Assembly: GCF_000350085.1 (NCBI RefSeq)
Contig: NZ_CAUM01000150.1
Span: 62,001-126,000 of the forward strand
Source: Mesorhizobium metallidurans STM 2683
GTDB taxonomy: Bacteria > Pseudomonadota > Alphaproteobacteria > Rhizobiales > Rhizobiaceae
DNA: 64,000 bases
Reading direction: 5' to 3'
Below the pieces are notes generated by a model that worked only from the letters and a program-made list of their open reading frames with translations, had not been told where the DNA came from and searched no databases. Below, one piece after another: positions 36,231 to 44,280 of the stretch. Each line of letters begins with the position of its first letter. The stretch's first letter is position 1. The translations under genes were made by a program, and so were the position numbers.

Positions 36231-36916
36231 GCGGCTTGCCGTTCATTCTGGTTGATGGCATCGCGAAGCGCCGACGCGGATAAAAGCAGCCTCTCGATCA
36301 GTAAGGGATCGAGCCTGGCGTTGCCGAAATCCGCCTGCCGGAACACGCCGTAGCGCGCCCGCTCGGCCTCCGCCAGCAGCCAGACAATGCGTACGCCGTT
36401 CGGCGTGATCAACAGTTCCTTGGCGCGGCCCTCGGCAAAGATATCGAGATGGCTGGCGATGACGTCCAGAGGGAAACGGACGCCTTTTCGATCCGTCCGC
36501 AGCACCGCCTCGCTGGGGAATCCGGCGGCCTTCGGCACCGTGTGGTCAAGATGATCGAAATTGGAGAATGTAGTCGGCGAACCCGGCCGCATCATCATGT
36601 CCAAGGTGCCGGATACCGCGACCTTTTCGGTGATCGAGACACTGAGCCAACGCGCCGGAAGCTTTCGCGTCGCCAGCGTGTCGACGATGGTGCGCGCCTG
36701 CACGCGCCGGTCGTTCCAGGAGCCGGTCCAGGTGACGACGCCAGCGGTGCCGTCGGACACATTGGCAGCGTCCTTGATCACGGCGTGAACGCTGGCTTCT
36801 TCAGCGGCAAGGGCGGCCGAAGCCCTGTTACGGCTGGCGCGCGCAAGCCAGGCGAGGTGGGGGATGAGCGCCAGGGCGACGGCCCCGACGAGTAATGCTG
36901 ACGTCACTTCAGACAT
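36227..36916 (-). CDS. Membrane-anchored protein of unknown function
   Basis: I do not recognise this 229-residue protein. One N-terminal helix (SALLVGAVALALIPHLAWLA) would anchor it, with the remaining about 200 residues soluble. The soluble part has TWTGSWNDRRVQARTIVD and SVSITEKVAVSGTLDMMM, with no catalytic motif I can name. It overlaps the next gene by 4 bp. It lies between the APC permease operon and mgsA; a 151-bp gap with a palindromic repeat separates it from the permease. Confidence 0.65.
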   Translation of the reverse strand: MSEVTSALLVGAVALALIPHLAWLARASRNRASAALAAEEASVHAVIKDAANVSDGTAGVVTWTGSWNDRRVQARTIVDTLATRKLPARWLSVSITEKVAVSGTLDMMMRPGSPTTFSNFDHLDHTVPKAAGFPSEAVLRTDRKGVRFPLDVIASHLDIFAEGRAKELLITPNGVRIVWLLAEAERARYGVFRQADFGNARLDPLLIERLLLSASALRDAINQNERQAA

Positions 36917-37027
36917 CCCGTCATGCAGCGGCTCGCCCTGCCTTGGGGCGAGCCCTCATCTTCTCGTTCAGCGCATGGCCCTGGAAACTCTGTTTCCGGA
37001 AAGGACCATGCGCAAGTTTAGAAGCTG

Positions 37028-37071
37028 TTAGAGCGTCCTTTGCGTGCCCAATTGGACACGCGGCGCTCTAA
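37028..37071. repeat. Short palindromic repeat at the 3' end of the APC permease gene
   Basis: TTAGAGCG (37028-37035) pairs with CGCTCTAA (37064-37071), with an inner GCGTGCCCAATTGGACACGC stem. This form is common in rhizobial genomes. The permease stop codon TAG lies inside the right arm, so the element may serve as a transcript end. Confidence 0.65.
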
Positions 37072-38462
37072 TAGCCCTGCGGTTTCGGCCACGGCATGGT
37101 GAATTGGTCGCCTCGGCGCACGAATTTGTAGCGGTAGAAATGGAACCATAGCGAGATCAGGAAATAGAAGGCGACCATGGCGATCAGCTGCGAGCCGAAG
37201 CCGAGGAAGATGGCAAAGAAGGTGACCACGCACAGGCAGAACAACACGATCGCCGGCAGCGGGTGGAAGGGGTGCGTGTAGCCGCGGCGGATCGAGCCGA
37301 GCGGCCACTTCTTCCGGAACATCATGATGTTGATGCTCATGAAGGTGTATTGCAGCACGCCCGACAGGATCGAGAAAGTGATTGCCTGGTTGAGGTCGGC
37401 GATGAAGGCGAAGGCGAGCGCGATCGGCAGCAGGAACAGGATCGAGCGGTAGGGCGTGCGATATCTTGGATGCACCGCCGAGAACCAGCTCGGCAGATAA
37501 CGGTCGCGGCCGAGCGAGAACCAGGCGCGCGCGGCATCGTTGATGCAGCCATTGGCCGAAGCAATTGCAGCCAGCAGCGTCGCGATGAACAGCAGATTCT
37601 CGAGCAGCGGGCTGCCGGTCAGTTTGCCCGCGTCCCACAGCGGATAGTAGGTGATGCCAAGGTATTCCCACGGCATCAGCGAGGCGCAGACATACCAGGT
37701 CATCGCGGCGGCGATCAGAAGCGTGATCATGCCGGCCATCGTGCCGTAGGGCAGCGAGCGCGCCGGCGAGCGCACTTCCTCGGCGGCCTGGGTGGTGCCC
37801 TCGATGCCAAGATAGTACCAGATGCCGAACTGGAAGGCGGCGATCACGCCGATCCAGCCGTAGGGCAGCGCATTGCCGGGGGTCACCAGCTCGTTCAGCT
37901 TCAGCACCGCGCCTTGCGTCCACGGGCTGACCGAGAAGAACAGGATGACGATCGAGATATAGGCAATTGCGGTGATGATGAAATTGACGTTCAGCGTCAT
38001 CAGCACGCCGCGGTAGTTGAGCCATGCCAGCACGACGATAGTGGCGGCGATGAAGGAATTGTGGGTGAGCCCATCGACACCCGCCTTGGCAACGATGGTG
38101 TCGCCGAGCAGGATGGCGTCCGACACTTCGAGCATCGTATAGGCGAACACCAGGAACAGCGCGACGTTGAACGCCATCAGCGGCCCGACAATGTGCTTGG
38201 CCTGCGCATACTGGCCGCCGGCCGCCGCGACGGTCGAGGTCACCTCGGAATCGATCATCGCCACCGAGGTGTAGAGCAGTCCGACGATCCAGCAGACGAT
38301 CAGCGCGGCGAGCGCGCCGCCCTTGTCTGCCGAAAAATTCCAGCCGGTGAATTCGCCGACCAGGACGATGCCGACACCCAATGCCCAGACATGGGCAGGG
38401 CCGAGCACCCTGAGCAGCGAGACCCTGTCGCCATGCACTGCCGGTTCAAGCGCGATCGTCAT
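37068..38462 (-). CDS. APC-superfamily permease, ethanolamine-transporter-like
   Basis: A 464-residue carrier with about 12 helices. The first helix motif GVGIVLVGEFTGWNF and the general pattern resemble the ethanolamine (EAT) branch of APC transporters. An amine such as methylamine, dimethylamine or ethanolamine is therefore plausible, though unproven. GGGGA precedes the ATG. It is the last gene of a tight operon with three small membrane proteins, which is unusual for APC carriers; these could be accessory subunits. The operon is divergent from dmmDABC. Confidence 0.85.
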   Translation of the reverse strand: MTIALEPAVHGDRVSLLRVLGPAHVWALGVGIVLVGEFTGWNFSADKGGALAALIVCWIVGLLYTSVAMIDSEVTSTVAAAGGQYAQAKHIVGPLMAFNVALFLVFAYTMLEVSDAILLGDTIVAKAGVDGLTHNSFIAATIVVLAWLNYRGVLMTLNVNFIITAIAYISIVILFFSVSPWTQGAVLKLNELVTPGNALPYGWIGVIAAFQFGIWYYLGIEGTTQAAEEVRSPARSLPYGTMAGMITLLIAAAMTWYVCASLMPWEYLGITYYPLWDAGKLTGSPLLENLLFIATLLAAIASANGCINDAARAWFSLGRDRYLPSWFSAVHPRYRTPYRSILFLLPIALAFAFIADLNQAITFSILSGVLQYTFMSINIMMFRKKWPLGSIRRGYTHPFHPLPAIVLFCLCVVTFFAIFLGFGSQLIAMVAFYFLISLWFHFYRYKFVRRGDQFTMPWPKPQGY

Positions 38463-38476
38463 TGTTCGGTCCCCAC

Positions 38477-38638
38477 TCAGATCCGGTGTTTTTCGGACAC
38501 GGCTTCAAGTTCACCTTCCCGCGACGAGGTCAGCACCTCTTCGGAATAGGTCGTGTCGACCTTGAACCAGTCGTAGAGCATCCACAGCGCGAGCACGATC
38601 GAGATGCCCCAGCATGCGTAAGAGAGTGCCACCCACAT
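38477..38638 (-). CDS. 53-residue single-span membrane protein
   Basis: A short open frame from ATG 38638 to a TGA ending at 38477. It starts MWVALSYACWGISIVLALWM, one transmembrane helix, and continues with an acidic cytoplasmic tail (SREGELEAVSEKHRI). GGGGGA lies in front of the ATG. The gaps to its neighbours are 15 and 14 bp, and nothing else would fill this 190-bp interval. It is probably a small partner of the adjacent permease. It is short enough to be missed by many gene finders. Confidence 0.7.
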   Translation of the reverse strand: MWVALSYACWGISIVLALWMLYDWFKVDTTYSEEVLTSSREGELEAVSEKHRI

Positions 38639-38653
38639 GATGCGTCCCCCGGA

Positions 38654-39031
38654 TTACTTGTCTTCGAACTTTTCGTTGATGACGTCGCGATATTCGCGGT
38701 CGGATGCGCGGAACAGGAAGACGAAATAGCCGATCAGAACCGCGGCCATGATGATCAGCGTCGGCCAGTCGATTATGTAGTGGAAGCGGTTCTGGATGAT
38801 GTCGTGCGCGGTCTCCGGCGTGTAGCCGAGCTTTTCCCAGATCGAGGCCATGGTTGGGTTCTGTCCCAGCGCTTCCCAGGTCTTGGTCTCGAGCGCATCG
38901 ATGGATTTTGCCGCTCCTGCCAGCCCGAGCTTCAGCGGCAGCCACAGCGCCACGAAGATGGCCACCACGACGACGACGATATCGAAGACTTGCCCGGCCT
39001 TGCTTTGCACCGGTGGTGTGTAGCGCGACAT
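38654..39031 (-). CDS. 125-residue two-span membrane protein
   Basis: From the ATG at 39031 (MSRYTPPVQSKAGQ) the product has two predicted helices (about 15-37 and 86-108) separated by a soluble segment of about 50 residues. It ends with a charged tail DREYRDVINEKFEDK. AGGGGGAAGAG precedes the start; a longer in-frame ATG at 39067 would overlap the upstream gene. It has no family I recognise. The position between two other small membrane proteins and ahead of an APC permease suggests a common complex. Confidence 0.75.
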   Translation of the reverse strand: MSRYTPPVQSKAGQVFDIVVVVVAIFVALWLPLKLGLAGAAKSIDALETKTWEALGQNPTMASIWEKLGYTPETAHDIIQNRFHYIIDWPTLIIMAAVLIGYFVFLFRASDREYRDVINEKFEDK

Positions 39032-39041
39032 CTCTTCCCCC

Positions 39042-39329
39042 TCAGGACTTGCGGTTGTGGAACGCATCGGCGTTCTTGATATCGAGCCCGTAGATGAAGT
39101 CCTTGTCTTCCTTGTAGTGCTTGACCATCGCCATGATGGCGGCGGTGTTGAAGATCAGCACGGCGGCGGCCGCGATCGCGACGACGAGTTTGATCCCGCT
39201 GTCCGGGATGTATGGCCATGTCATGAAAAGAACGAAGAGGATCGTCGCCCACAGGCAGATGATCAGGAGCGCGGCGCCGCGCACATCGGAACGATACAGC
39301 GCTTCAATGCGCTGCTGCAGGTCGGCCAT
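39042..39329 (-). CDS. 95-residue two-span membrane protein, first gene of the permease operon
   Basis: Two predicted helices (about residues 19-40 and 46-68) follow MADLQQRIEALYRSD. The C-terminal tail KHYKEDKDFIYGLDIKNADA is polar and looks conserved-domain-like. GGGGAG precedes the ATG. It begins the leftward operon of three small membrane proteins plus the APC permease and is divergent from dmmDABC. No known function is recognised. Confidence 0.75.
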   Translation of the reverse strand: MADLQQRIEALYRSDVRGAALLIICLWATILFVLFMTWPYIPDSGIKLVVAIAAAAVLIFNTAAIMAMVKHYKEDKDFIYGLDIKNADAFHNRKS

Positions 39330-39391
39330 TGGTTTCTCCCCTTTCCAGCCGCCGGCTCCGAACTGGCCGCCCGCTGCCCTCTTTCAAGAGA

Positions 39392-39406
39392 GTGAAATTT
39401 TTTTCA
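39392..39406. promoter_or_regulatory. Candidate operator in the dmm / permease divergent region
   Basis: GTGAAATTTTTTTCA contains the imperfect palindrome TGAAA-N4-TTTCA, 63 bp from the permease-operon start and about 210 bp from dmmD. Close matches occur upstream of tmm (44497) and tdm (25984). The 285-bp region 39330-39614 is otherwise AT-rich and holds no other gene; it must contain both divergent promoters. Confidence 0.4.
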
Positions 39407-39614
39407 TAAATTCAGTCCGAATTCTGGAATTGTCAAGCCGATTTTACGTTGAGTTAACTGTTTGTTCCACGCGGCGAATTTTGCCTGACAATGAAATTAT
39501 TTGCTTGCGGGTATTGCAGGCTTCCGGCGTTTGCGGTCAATATTCGGCCTACGCTCTCGCCACGGCGCAGAGAGCAGGGGACAGCAAAAGATTTTCGAAA
39601 CGGAGGACGAGCGG

Positions 39615-40748
39615 ATGACGGCATCCTGGAGATTTTCGACCCTGGCGGATCGCCACCGCGCGCTAGGCTCGAAGCTCGAAGACTGGAGCGGCATGGGCAC
39701 CGCCTGGACCTATGACAAGGACGCCGACGAGGAATACATCGCCATCCGCACCAAGGCCGGCCTGATGGATGTCTCCGGCCTGAAGAAGGTGCACATCACC
39801 GGGCCGCACGCCTCGCACCTGATCGATTTGGCGACGACGCGCGACGTGGAAAAGATCTATCCCGGCAAGTCGGCCTATGCCTGCATGCTGAACGAGGCCG
39901 GAAAATTCACCGACGACTGCATCCTCTACCGTACCGGCCCGAACTCGTGGATGGTCGTGCACGGTTCGGGCACCGGCCACGAGGAATTGCAGCGTGCTTC
40001 CGTCGGGCGCGATGTCTCGCTGCGCTTCGACGACAATCTGCATGACCTGTCGCTGCAGGGTCCGACCGCTGTAGACTATCTCTCGAAGCATGTGCCGGGC
40101 ATTCGCGATCTGCCCTATTTCCATCACTTGCAGACGCAGCTTTTCGGCTTTCCGGTGATGATCTCGCGCACCGGCTACACCGGCGAACGCGGCTATGAGA
40201 TCTTTTGCCGCGGCCAGGACGCCGGCACGATCTGGGACAGGATCCTCGACGAAGGCAAGAGCGCCGGCATCATTCCGTGCCGCTTCACCACGCTCGACAT
40301 GCTGCGCGTCGAAAGTTATTTGCTGTTCTACCCCTACGATAACTCCCAAAAGTATCCGTTCGAGAATGAAGGTCCCGGCGATACGCTGTGGGAGCTTGGT
40401 CTCGACTTCACCGTCAGCCCCGGCAAGACCGGCTTCCGCGGCGCCGAGGAGCACTATCGCCTCAAGGGCAGGGAGCGCTTCAAGATATTCGGCGTTCTTC
40501 TGGACGGCGACAAGCCTGCCGATGAAGGCGCTCCGATCTACCGCGACGGCAAGAAGGTTGGCGTGGTGACCTGCGCCATGTATTCGCCGCTGGTCAAGAA
40601 ATCGATGGGCATCGCCCGGCTCGACGTCGACTGCGCCGTCAAGGACACCAAGCTCGAGGTCCGCAACAAGAGCGGCGCCGTCAAGGCCACGGCGCAGCCG
40701 CTTCCCTTCGATGATCCGAAGAAGACCAAGCGCACGGCAAAAGGCTGA
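39615..40748 (+). CDS. dmmD: GcvT-family aminomethyltransferase-like protein of the dimethylamine monooxygenase operon
   Basis: A 377-residue protein of the glycine-cleavage T family (folate-binding YgfZ/GcvT fold). Parts visible are AGLMDVSGLKKVHITGPHAS, ISRTGYTGERGYEIF and the C-terminal barrel ending KKVGVVTCAMYSPLVKKSMG. In the published dmmDABC operon of marine bacteria such a gene accompanies dimethylamine monooxygenase, probably binding tetrahydrofolate to take up the formaldehyde released. The ATG at 39615 follows GGAGG at 39602. It is the first gene of the operon, 40 bp before dmmA. Confidence 0.85.
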   Translation: MTASWRFSTLADRHRALGSKLEDWSGMGTAWTYDKDADEEYIAIRTKAGLMDVSGLKKVHITGPHASHLIDLATTRDVEKIYPGKSAYACMLNEAGKFTDDCILYRTGPNSWMVVHGSGTGHEELQRASVGRDVSLRFDDNLHDLSLQGPTAVDYLSKHVPGIRDLPYFHHLQTQLFGFPVMISRTGYTGERGYEIFCRGQDAGTIWDRILDEGKSAGIIPCRFTTLDMLRVESYLLFYPYDNSQKYPFENEGPGDTLWELGLDFTVSPGKTGFRGAEEHYRLKGRERFKIFGVLLDGDKPADEGAPIYRDGKKVGVVTCAMYSPLVKKSMGIARLDVDCAVKDTKLEVRNKSGAVKATAQPLPFDDPKKTKRTAKG

Positions 40749-40788
40749 GGCATAGTCAACGGCGAGGGGTTCGAGGCATAAAGAGAGA

Positions 40789-41385
40789 ATGGCAGCCAAA
40801 AGTATCATTAGCCGGCCCATTTACGGAACCTTGTCTCCGCAGCCCGGCAAGCACCATCTTTTCATCGCGGATGCCGAGGGGGCACTCGCAATAACGGACT
40901 TGGCCGCCAAGGCGCCTGCAGGCTTTTTCGGCGATGCCCACATCATCTTCATCCCCGGTCCTGACGGCAAGCATGTCGCGACGCTCGAAGCGTTGAAGCC
41001 GGCGCAGTTCTACCAGGGTTATTCCTTCGCCAGTGCCTTGCCACGGCTGAAACAGACACTGGCCAACGCGCACATGGGGCTGCGCCTCTATCTCGCCGGC
41101 ACCGAAGGCCTGATCGGCCAGGCCATGCAGACGGCACTCGAAGCCGGCATCGACCACACCTCGATGCAGACCGAACATCGCGGCTCGCTGGCGCGGCGCA
41201 TGCAATGCGTCCATTGCAAGGGCATCACCGAAAACGTGACCACGCAGCCGGCCACCTGTTCGCATTGTGGCCTGCTTCTTCTGGTACGCGACCACTACTC
41301 GCGGCGTCTTGCGGCGTTCCAGGGCGTCTGCATCAACGCCGAGGACCGCAGCGAAATTCCTCCCATGGAGGAGATCTTTCGATGA
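40789..41385 (+). CDS. dmmA: Dimethylamine monooxygenase subunit, zinc-ribbon protein (DmmA family)
   Basis: A 198-residue protein whose C-terminal part has a CxxC...CxxC zinc-ribbon or rubredoxin-like knuckle (Cys140, Cys143, Cys157, Cys160). The N-terminal about 120 residues have no motif I can assign. Its place between the GcvT-like gene and the reductase matches the published order dmmDABC. The enzyme converts dimethylamine to methylamine and formaldehyde with NAD(P)H and O2. The stop overlaps the dmmB start as ATGA. Subunit letters are assigned from gene order and may differ between authors. Confidence 0.82.
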   Translation: MAAKSIISRPIYGTLSPQPGKHHLFIADAEGALAITDLAAKAPAGFFGDAHIIFIPGPDGKHVATLEALKPAQFYQGYSFASALPRLKQTLANAHMGLRLYLAGTEGLIGQAMQTALEAGIDHTSMQTEHRGSLARRMQCVHCKGITENVTTQPATCSHCGLLLLVRDHYSRRLAAFQGVCINAEDRSEIPPMEEIFR

Positions 41386-42347
41386 GCACCGGCACCACCA
41401 AGCTTGATGTCGTGGTCAGCGATGTCGTCCCGGTCAACGATCTGGTGACGCGCTTCCATTTCCGCCGGCGTGACGGCGAGCTGTTGCCGACATTTTCCGG
41501 CGGCGCCCATGTCGTGGTCGAGATGCGCGACGGCGAGCGCACCAGGCTCAATCCCTATTCGCTGATGGGCTCACCGCTCAATACCAGCGAATACACGATC
41601 TCGGTGCGGCGCGACGACGTCGGCCGCGGCGGCTCGCTGTTCATGCACCGGAGTGTCAAGCCGGGCCTGGAAATGGTGATCAGCTATCCGGTCAATCTGT
41701 TCTCGCTAGATTTACGCGCCAAAAAACACCTGATGCTGGCCGGCGGCATCGGCATCACCCCGTTCATGGCGCAGACCGCGCAATTGGCGGCCGAAGGCGG
41801 CAATTTCGAACTGCACTACACCTGCCGCACCGCCTCGCTCGGCACCTATGCCGATACGCTGAGGGAGCGCTACGACCGCCGGGTCAGGCTCTATCACGAC
41901 GACCGCGACGAGCGCATCGAGCTCGAGCGGGTGCTCTCGTCGCAGCCGCTCGGCACGCATCTCTATGTCTGCGGTCCGTCCGGTATGATCGGCTGGGTGC
42001 GCGACCGCGCCGCAGCCTTGGGCTGGCCGTCGGAAACCGTGCATTTCGAGCATTTCGCGGCACCGCAGCCCGGCGCTCCCTTCGACGTGACGCTGGCCGT
42101 CACCGGCAAGACGATCCGCGTCGACGAGCAACAGAGCCTGCTCGAAGCGATCGAGGCGGCCGGCGTCGATCCACCTTATCTCTGCCGCGGCGGCGTCTGC
42201 GGCCAGTGCGAGACCAACGTCATCTCGCATGACGGCAAGTTCATCCACAATGATCACTGGCTGAGCGAGGAAGACCATCGGTCCGGCTGCAAGATCATGC
42301 CTTGCGTGTCGCGCTTCGAAGGCCGGTCGCTGGTGCTGGAAAGATAG
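41382..42347 (+). CDS. dmmB: Dimethylamine monooxygenase reductase (flavin, plant-type 2Fe-2S ferredoxin)
   Basis: A 321-residue phthalate-dioxygenase-reductase-like protein. Order of domains: flavin barrel with NPYSLMGSP (about 50), NAD(P)-binding domain (LMLAGGIGITPFMAQ), then a C-terminal 2Fe-2S ferredoxin with CRGGVCGQC and a distal Cys. It passes electrons from NAD(P)H to the haem subunit. The ATG at 41382 has GGAGGAG upstream and overlaps the dmmA stop by 4 bp. Confidence 0.92.
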   Translation: MSTGTTKLDVVVSDVVPVNDLVTRFHFRRRDGELLPTFSGGAHVVVEMRDGERTRLNPYSLMGSPLNTSEYTISVRRDDVGRGGSLFMHRSVKPGLEMVISYPVNLFSLDLRAKKHLMLAGGIGITPFMAQTAQLAAEGGNFELHYTCRTASLGTYADTLRERYDRRVRLYHDDRDERIELERVLSSQPLGTHLYVCGPSGMIGWVRDRAAALGWPSETVHFEHFAAPQPGAPFDVTLAVTGKTIRVDEQQSLLEAIEAAGVDPPYLCRGGVCGQCETNVISHDGKFIHNDHWLSEEDHRSGCKIMPCVSRFEGRSLVLER

Positions 42348-42356
42348 GAGGCGAGC

Positions 42357-43397
42357 TTGGGCATCACCTTTCGCAAGGAAACGTTCCGCGACGACTTCAG
42401 CTTCAAGAACAGCCCGGAGCACATCAGGCGGTTTCCATTTCCGTTCCACGAAGACAGCTATATGTATGCGGTCAACATCGAGCCGCACGTCGTCGGGCCG
42501 AAGGGCAGCGTGCTGGAAAACCTGATCGACGTCGACGAGCACTATGTCGCCGAGATGCAGGACCGCGCTCTGGTGCTGGCAGAGGATCCGCTGCGCTGCC
42601 AGTCGCTGCCGCATATGACGCTGGCCGGCTGGGACCTGCTCGAACTCCTGATGGAGCAGCAGGCGCTGGGCTATCCCGAGCATTTCACGCTGACGCGCGA
42701 GGGCGACCACTGGCGCTGGATCAACCGGCCGCTTGGCATCGACGACACCTTCACCTTCGGCGATGTCTCGACGCTGCCCTACGGGCCGATGGAATACATC
42801 ACAAGGCAGAGCCAGGGCGATTTCTGCATCCTCGACCAACGCGACGGCAATCTGTGGATGGATGCCGGCATGGTCACCACCCAGGCCGACTGGTCGCTCG
42901 ATTTCGACATCGGCATGAACTTCTTCGAGTGGCACGCGCCGGTGCCGCTGGCACATGAGAAGGGGATTTTCATCCGGGCGCTGAAGTTCCTCACCAACAT
43001 CCAGCAGGGCAAGCCGGCGCGGCGGCTGAACTGGACGATGACGATCAATCCGCGGCTCGACACCAGCCCGGAAAATTATCACAAATGGGGACCGGACCGG
43101 ACGACCGTGACGCCCGAGAATGTCGGCGACAAGGTGCATCTGCGCGTCGAGCTGCAAAGCTTCTGGCGCCTGCCGCGCTCGAACGGCATCGTCTTTCCGA
43201 TCCGCTGCTACCTGATCAAGATGGACGAACTGGTAACGCAGCCGAAATGGGCGCGGCGACTGCACCGCGTCATCCGCGACCTGCCCGAGGAGCTCGCCAC
43301 CTACAAGGGCCTGACCCGCTATCGCCCGACGTTGGTCGAATGGCTGTCGAAGCTCGACGATGGGAGTGCGACGAGCCCGGGTTTCGGGCCCGACTAA
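42357..43397 (+). CDS. dmmC: Dimethylamine monooxygenase haem-dependent demethylase subunit (DUF3445)
   Basis: A 346-residue protein of the DUF3445 / haem-dependent oxidative N-demethylase family. The start is TTG at 42357, fixed by AGGAGG five bases before it. Conserved-looking stretches are RFPFPFHEDSYMYAVNIEPH, EHFTLTREGDHWRWINRPLG and FWRLPRSNGIVFPIRCYLIK. It should hold the oxygen-activating haem that removes a methyl group from dimethylamine, fed by DmmB. It ends the dmm operon and is followed by a RIME-like element. Confidence 0.88.
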   Translation: MGITFRKETFRDDFSFKNSPEHIRRFPFPFHEDSYMYAVNIEPHVVGPKGSVLENLIDVDEHYVAEMQDRALVLAEDPLRCQSLPHMTLAGWDLLELLMEQQALGYPEHFTLTREGDHWRWINRPLGIDDTFTFGDVSTLPYGPMEYITRQSQGDFCILDQRDGNLWMDAGMVTTQADWSLDFDIGMNFFEWHAPVPLAHEKGIFIRALKFLTNIQQGKPARRLNWTMTINPRLDTSPENYHKWGPDRTTVTPENVGDKVHLRVELQSFWRLPRSNGIVFPIRCYLIKMDELVTQPKWARRLHRVIRDLPEELATYKGLTRYRPTLVEWLSKLDDGSATSPGFGPD

Positions 43398-43402
43398 AAA
43401 GT

Positions 43403-43546
43403 CCCCCTCATCCGGCCGCTTCGCGGCCACCTTCTCCCCGCTGGGGAGAAGAGGCGAGCACCGACGCAGATCTCCTCTCCCCTCGGGGAGAGGTCGGATT
43501 GCCTCGAATTGCCCTTGCAATTCGCTTGGCAATCCGGGTGAGGGGG
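43403..43546. repeat. RIME-like palindromic element between dmmC and the XRE-cupin gene
   Basis: CCCCCTCA (43403-43410) pairs with TGAGGGGG (43539-43546). Inside are GGCCGCTTCGCGGCC, CTTCTCCCCGCTGGGGAGAAG and CTCTCCCCTCGGGGAGAG hairpins. This is the classic rhizobial intergenic mosaic element. It separates two convergent genes and may act as a bidirectional transcript end. Confidence 0.85.
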
Positions 43547-43563
43547 CCTTCGTCAGACCGCGC

Positions 43564-44280
43564 TCACCCCGCGCTGTTCTGCGGATAGCAGATGATCGAG
43601 AGGTAGCGCATCGGCAGGACCGTCAGCACTTCCGGCCCATGCGGCGCGTCGGCGTCGAAGAACAGGCTGTCGCCGGGCTTCATCGGATAGAGGTTGCTGC
43701 CGTGGCGGTAAACCACTTCGCCTTCGAGCATGTAGAGGAATTCCATGCCCTCATGCTGGAAGGTGGGGAAGACATCCGAGTCCTCGGTCAGCGTGATCAG
43801 GTAGGGTTCGACGACGACGCCGCTGGTGTTGGAGCCGATATGGCCGAGCAGATTGTACTGGTGGCCGGCGCGCGTGCCGCGGCGTTCGACATCCAGCCCT
43901 TCGCCCGCTTTGACGAAGACAGCACTTCGCTCCTCCTCGAAACGGCGGAAGAAAGCGGTGACGGGAACGCCGAGCGCCCGCGACAGCGCCTGCAGCGTGG
44001 TCAGCGACGGGGAGGTGATGCCGTTCTCGATCTTCGACAGCATGCCGAGCGAAATGTCGGTGGCGACCGCAAGATCGGCGACAGTGATGCCGAGCTTCTT
44101 GCGGAACGCCCGCACCTCGCGACCGATCGCGACTTCCAGCACCTTTTCGCGGGTGTCGCGAATGGCGTGCGGGTTCTGGGTGAGTGGTGTGCGGATGGTT
44201 CGTCCGTCGGCCGCCTTCGGCAATGGCTTGGCCTTGGCCGCGGCAATGCCAGGCCTGGAATCTGAAGACTTTTTCGCCAT
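43564..44280 (-). CDS. XRE-cupin transcriptional regulator, probable regulator of the methylamine genes
   Basis: From the ATG at 44280 the product is 238 residues. It has an N-terminal tail, a Cro/C1-type helix-turn-helix (VAIGREVRAFRKKLGITVAD, then SLGMLSKIENGITSPSLTTL; about 50-115) and a C-terminal cupin domain (FQHEGMEFLYMLEGEVVYRH, PGDSLFFDADAPHGPE). The pattern is that of PuuR/SutR-type regulators of amine and sulfur metabolism. It is divergent from tmm and convergent with dmmDABC, so these are its likely targets. An inverted repeat TTCAC-TCAAG-GTGAA at 44308-44322 lies 28 bp upstream of its start. Confidence 0.88.
   Translation of the reverse strand: MAKKSSDSRPGIAAAKAKPLPKAADGRTIRTPLTQNPHAIRDTREKVLEVAIGREVRAFRKKLGITVADLAVATDISLGMLSKIENGITSPSLTTLQALSRALGVPVTAFFRRFEEERSAVFVKAGEGLDVERRGTRAGHQYNLLGHIGSNTSGVVVEPYLITLTEDSDVFPTFQHEGMEFLYMLEGEVVYRHGSNLYPMKPGDSLFFDADAPHGPEVLTVLPMRYLSIICYPQNSAG

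Noticed and set aside
39615..40748. DMSP demethylase DmdA
   Set aside because: DmdA is also a GcvT-family protein, but the gene opens the dmmDABC operon and no other DMSP gene is present; the acyl-CoA ligase at 0.7 kb is far away and not specific evidence.
41712..43532. A 606-residue open frame on the minus strand
   Set aside because: It crosses dmmB, dmmC and a repeat element on the opposite strand and has no recognisable domain.
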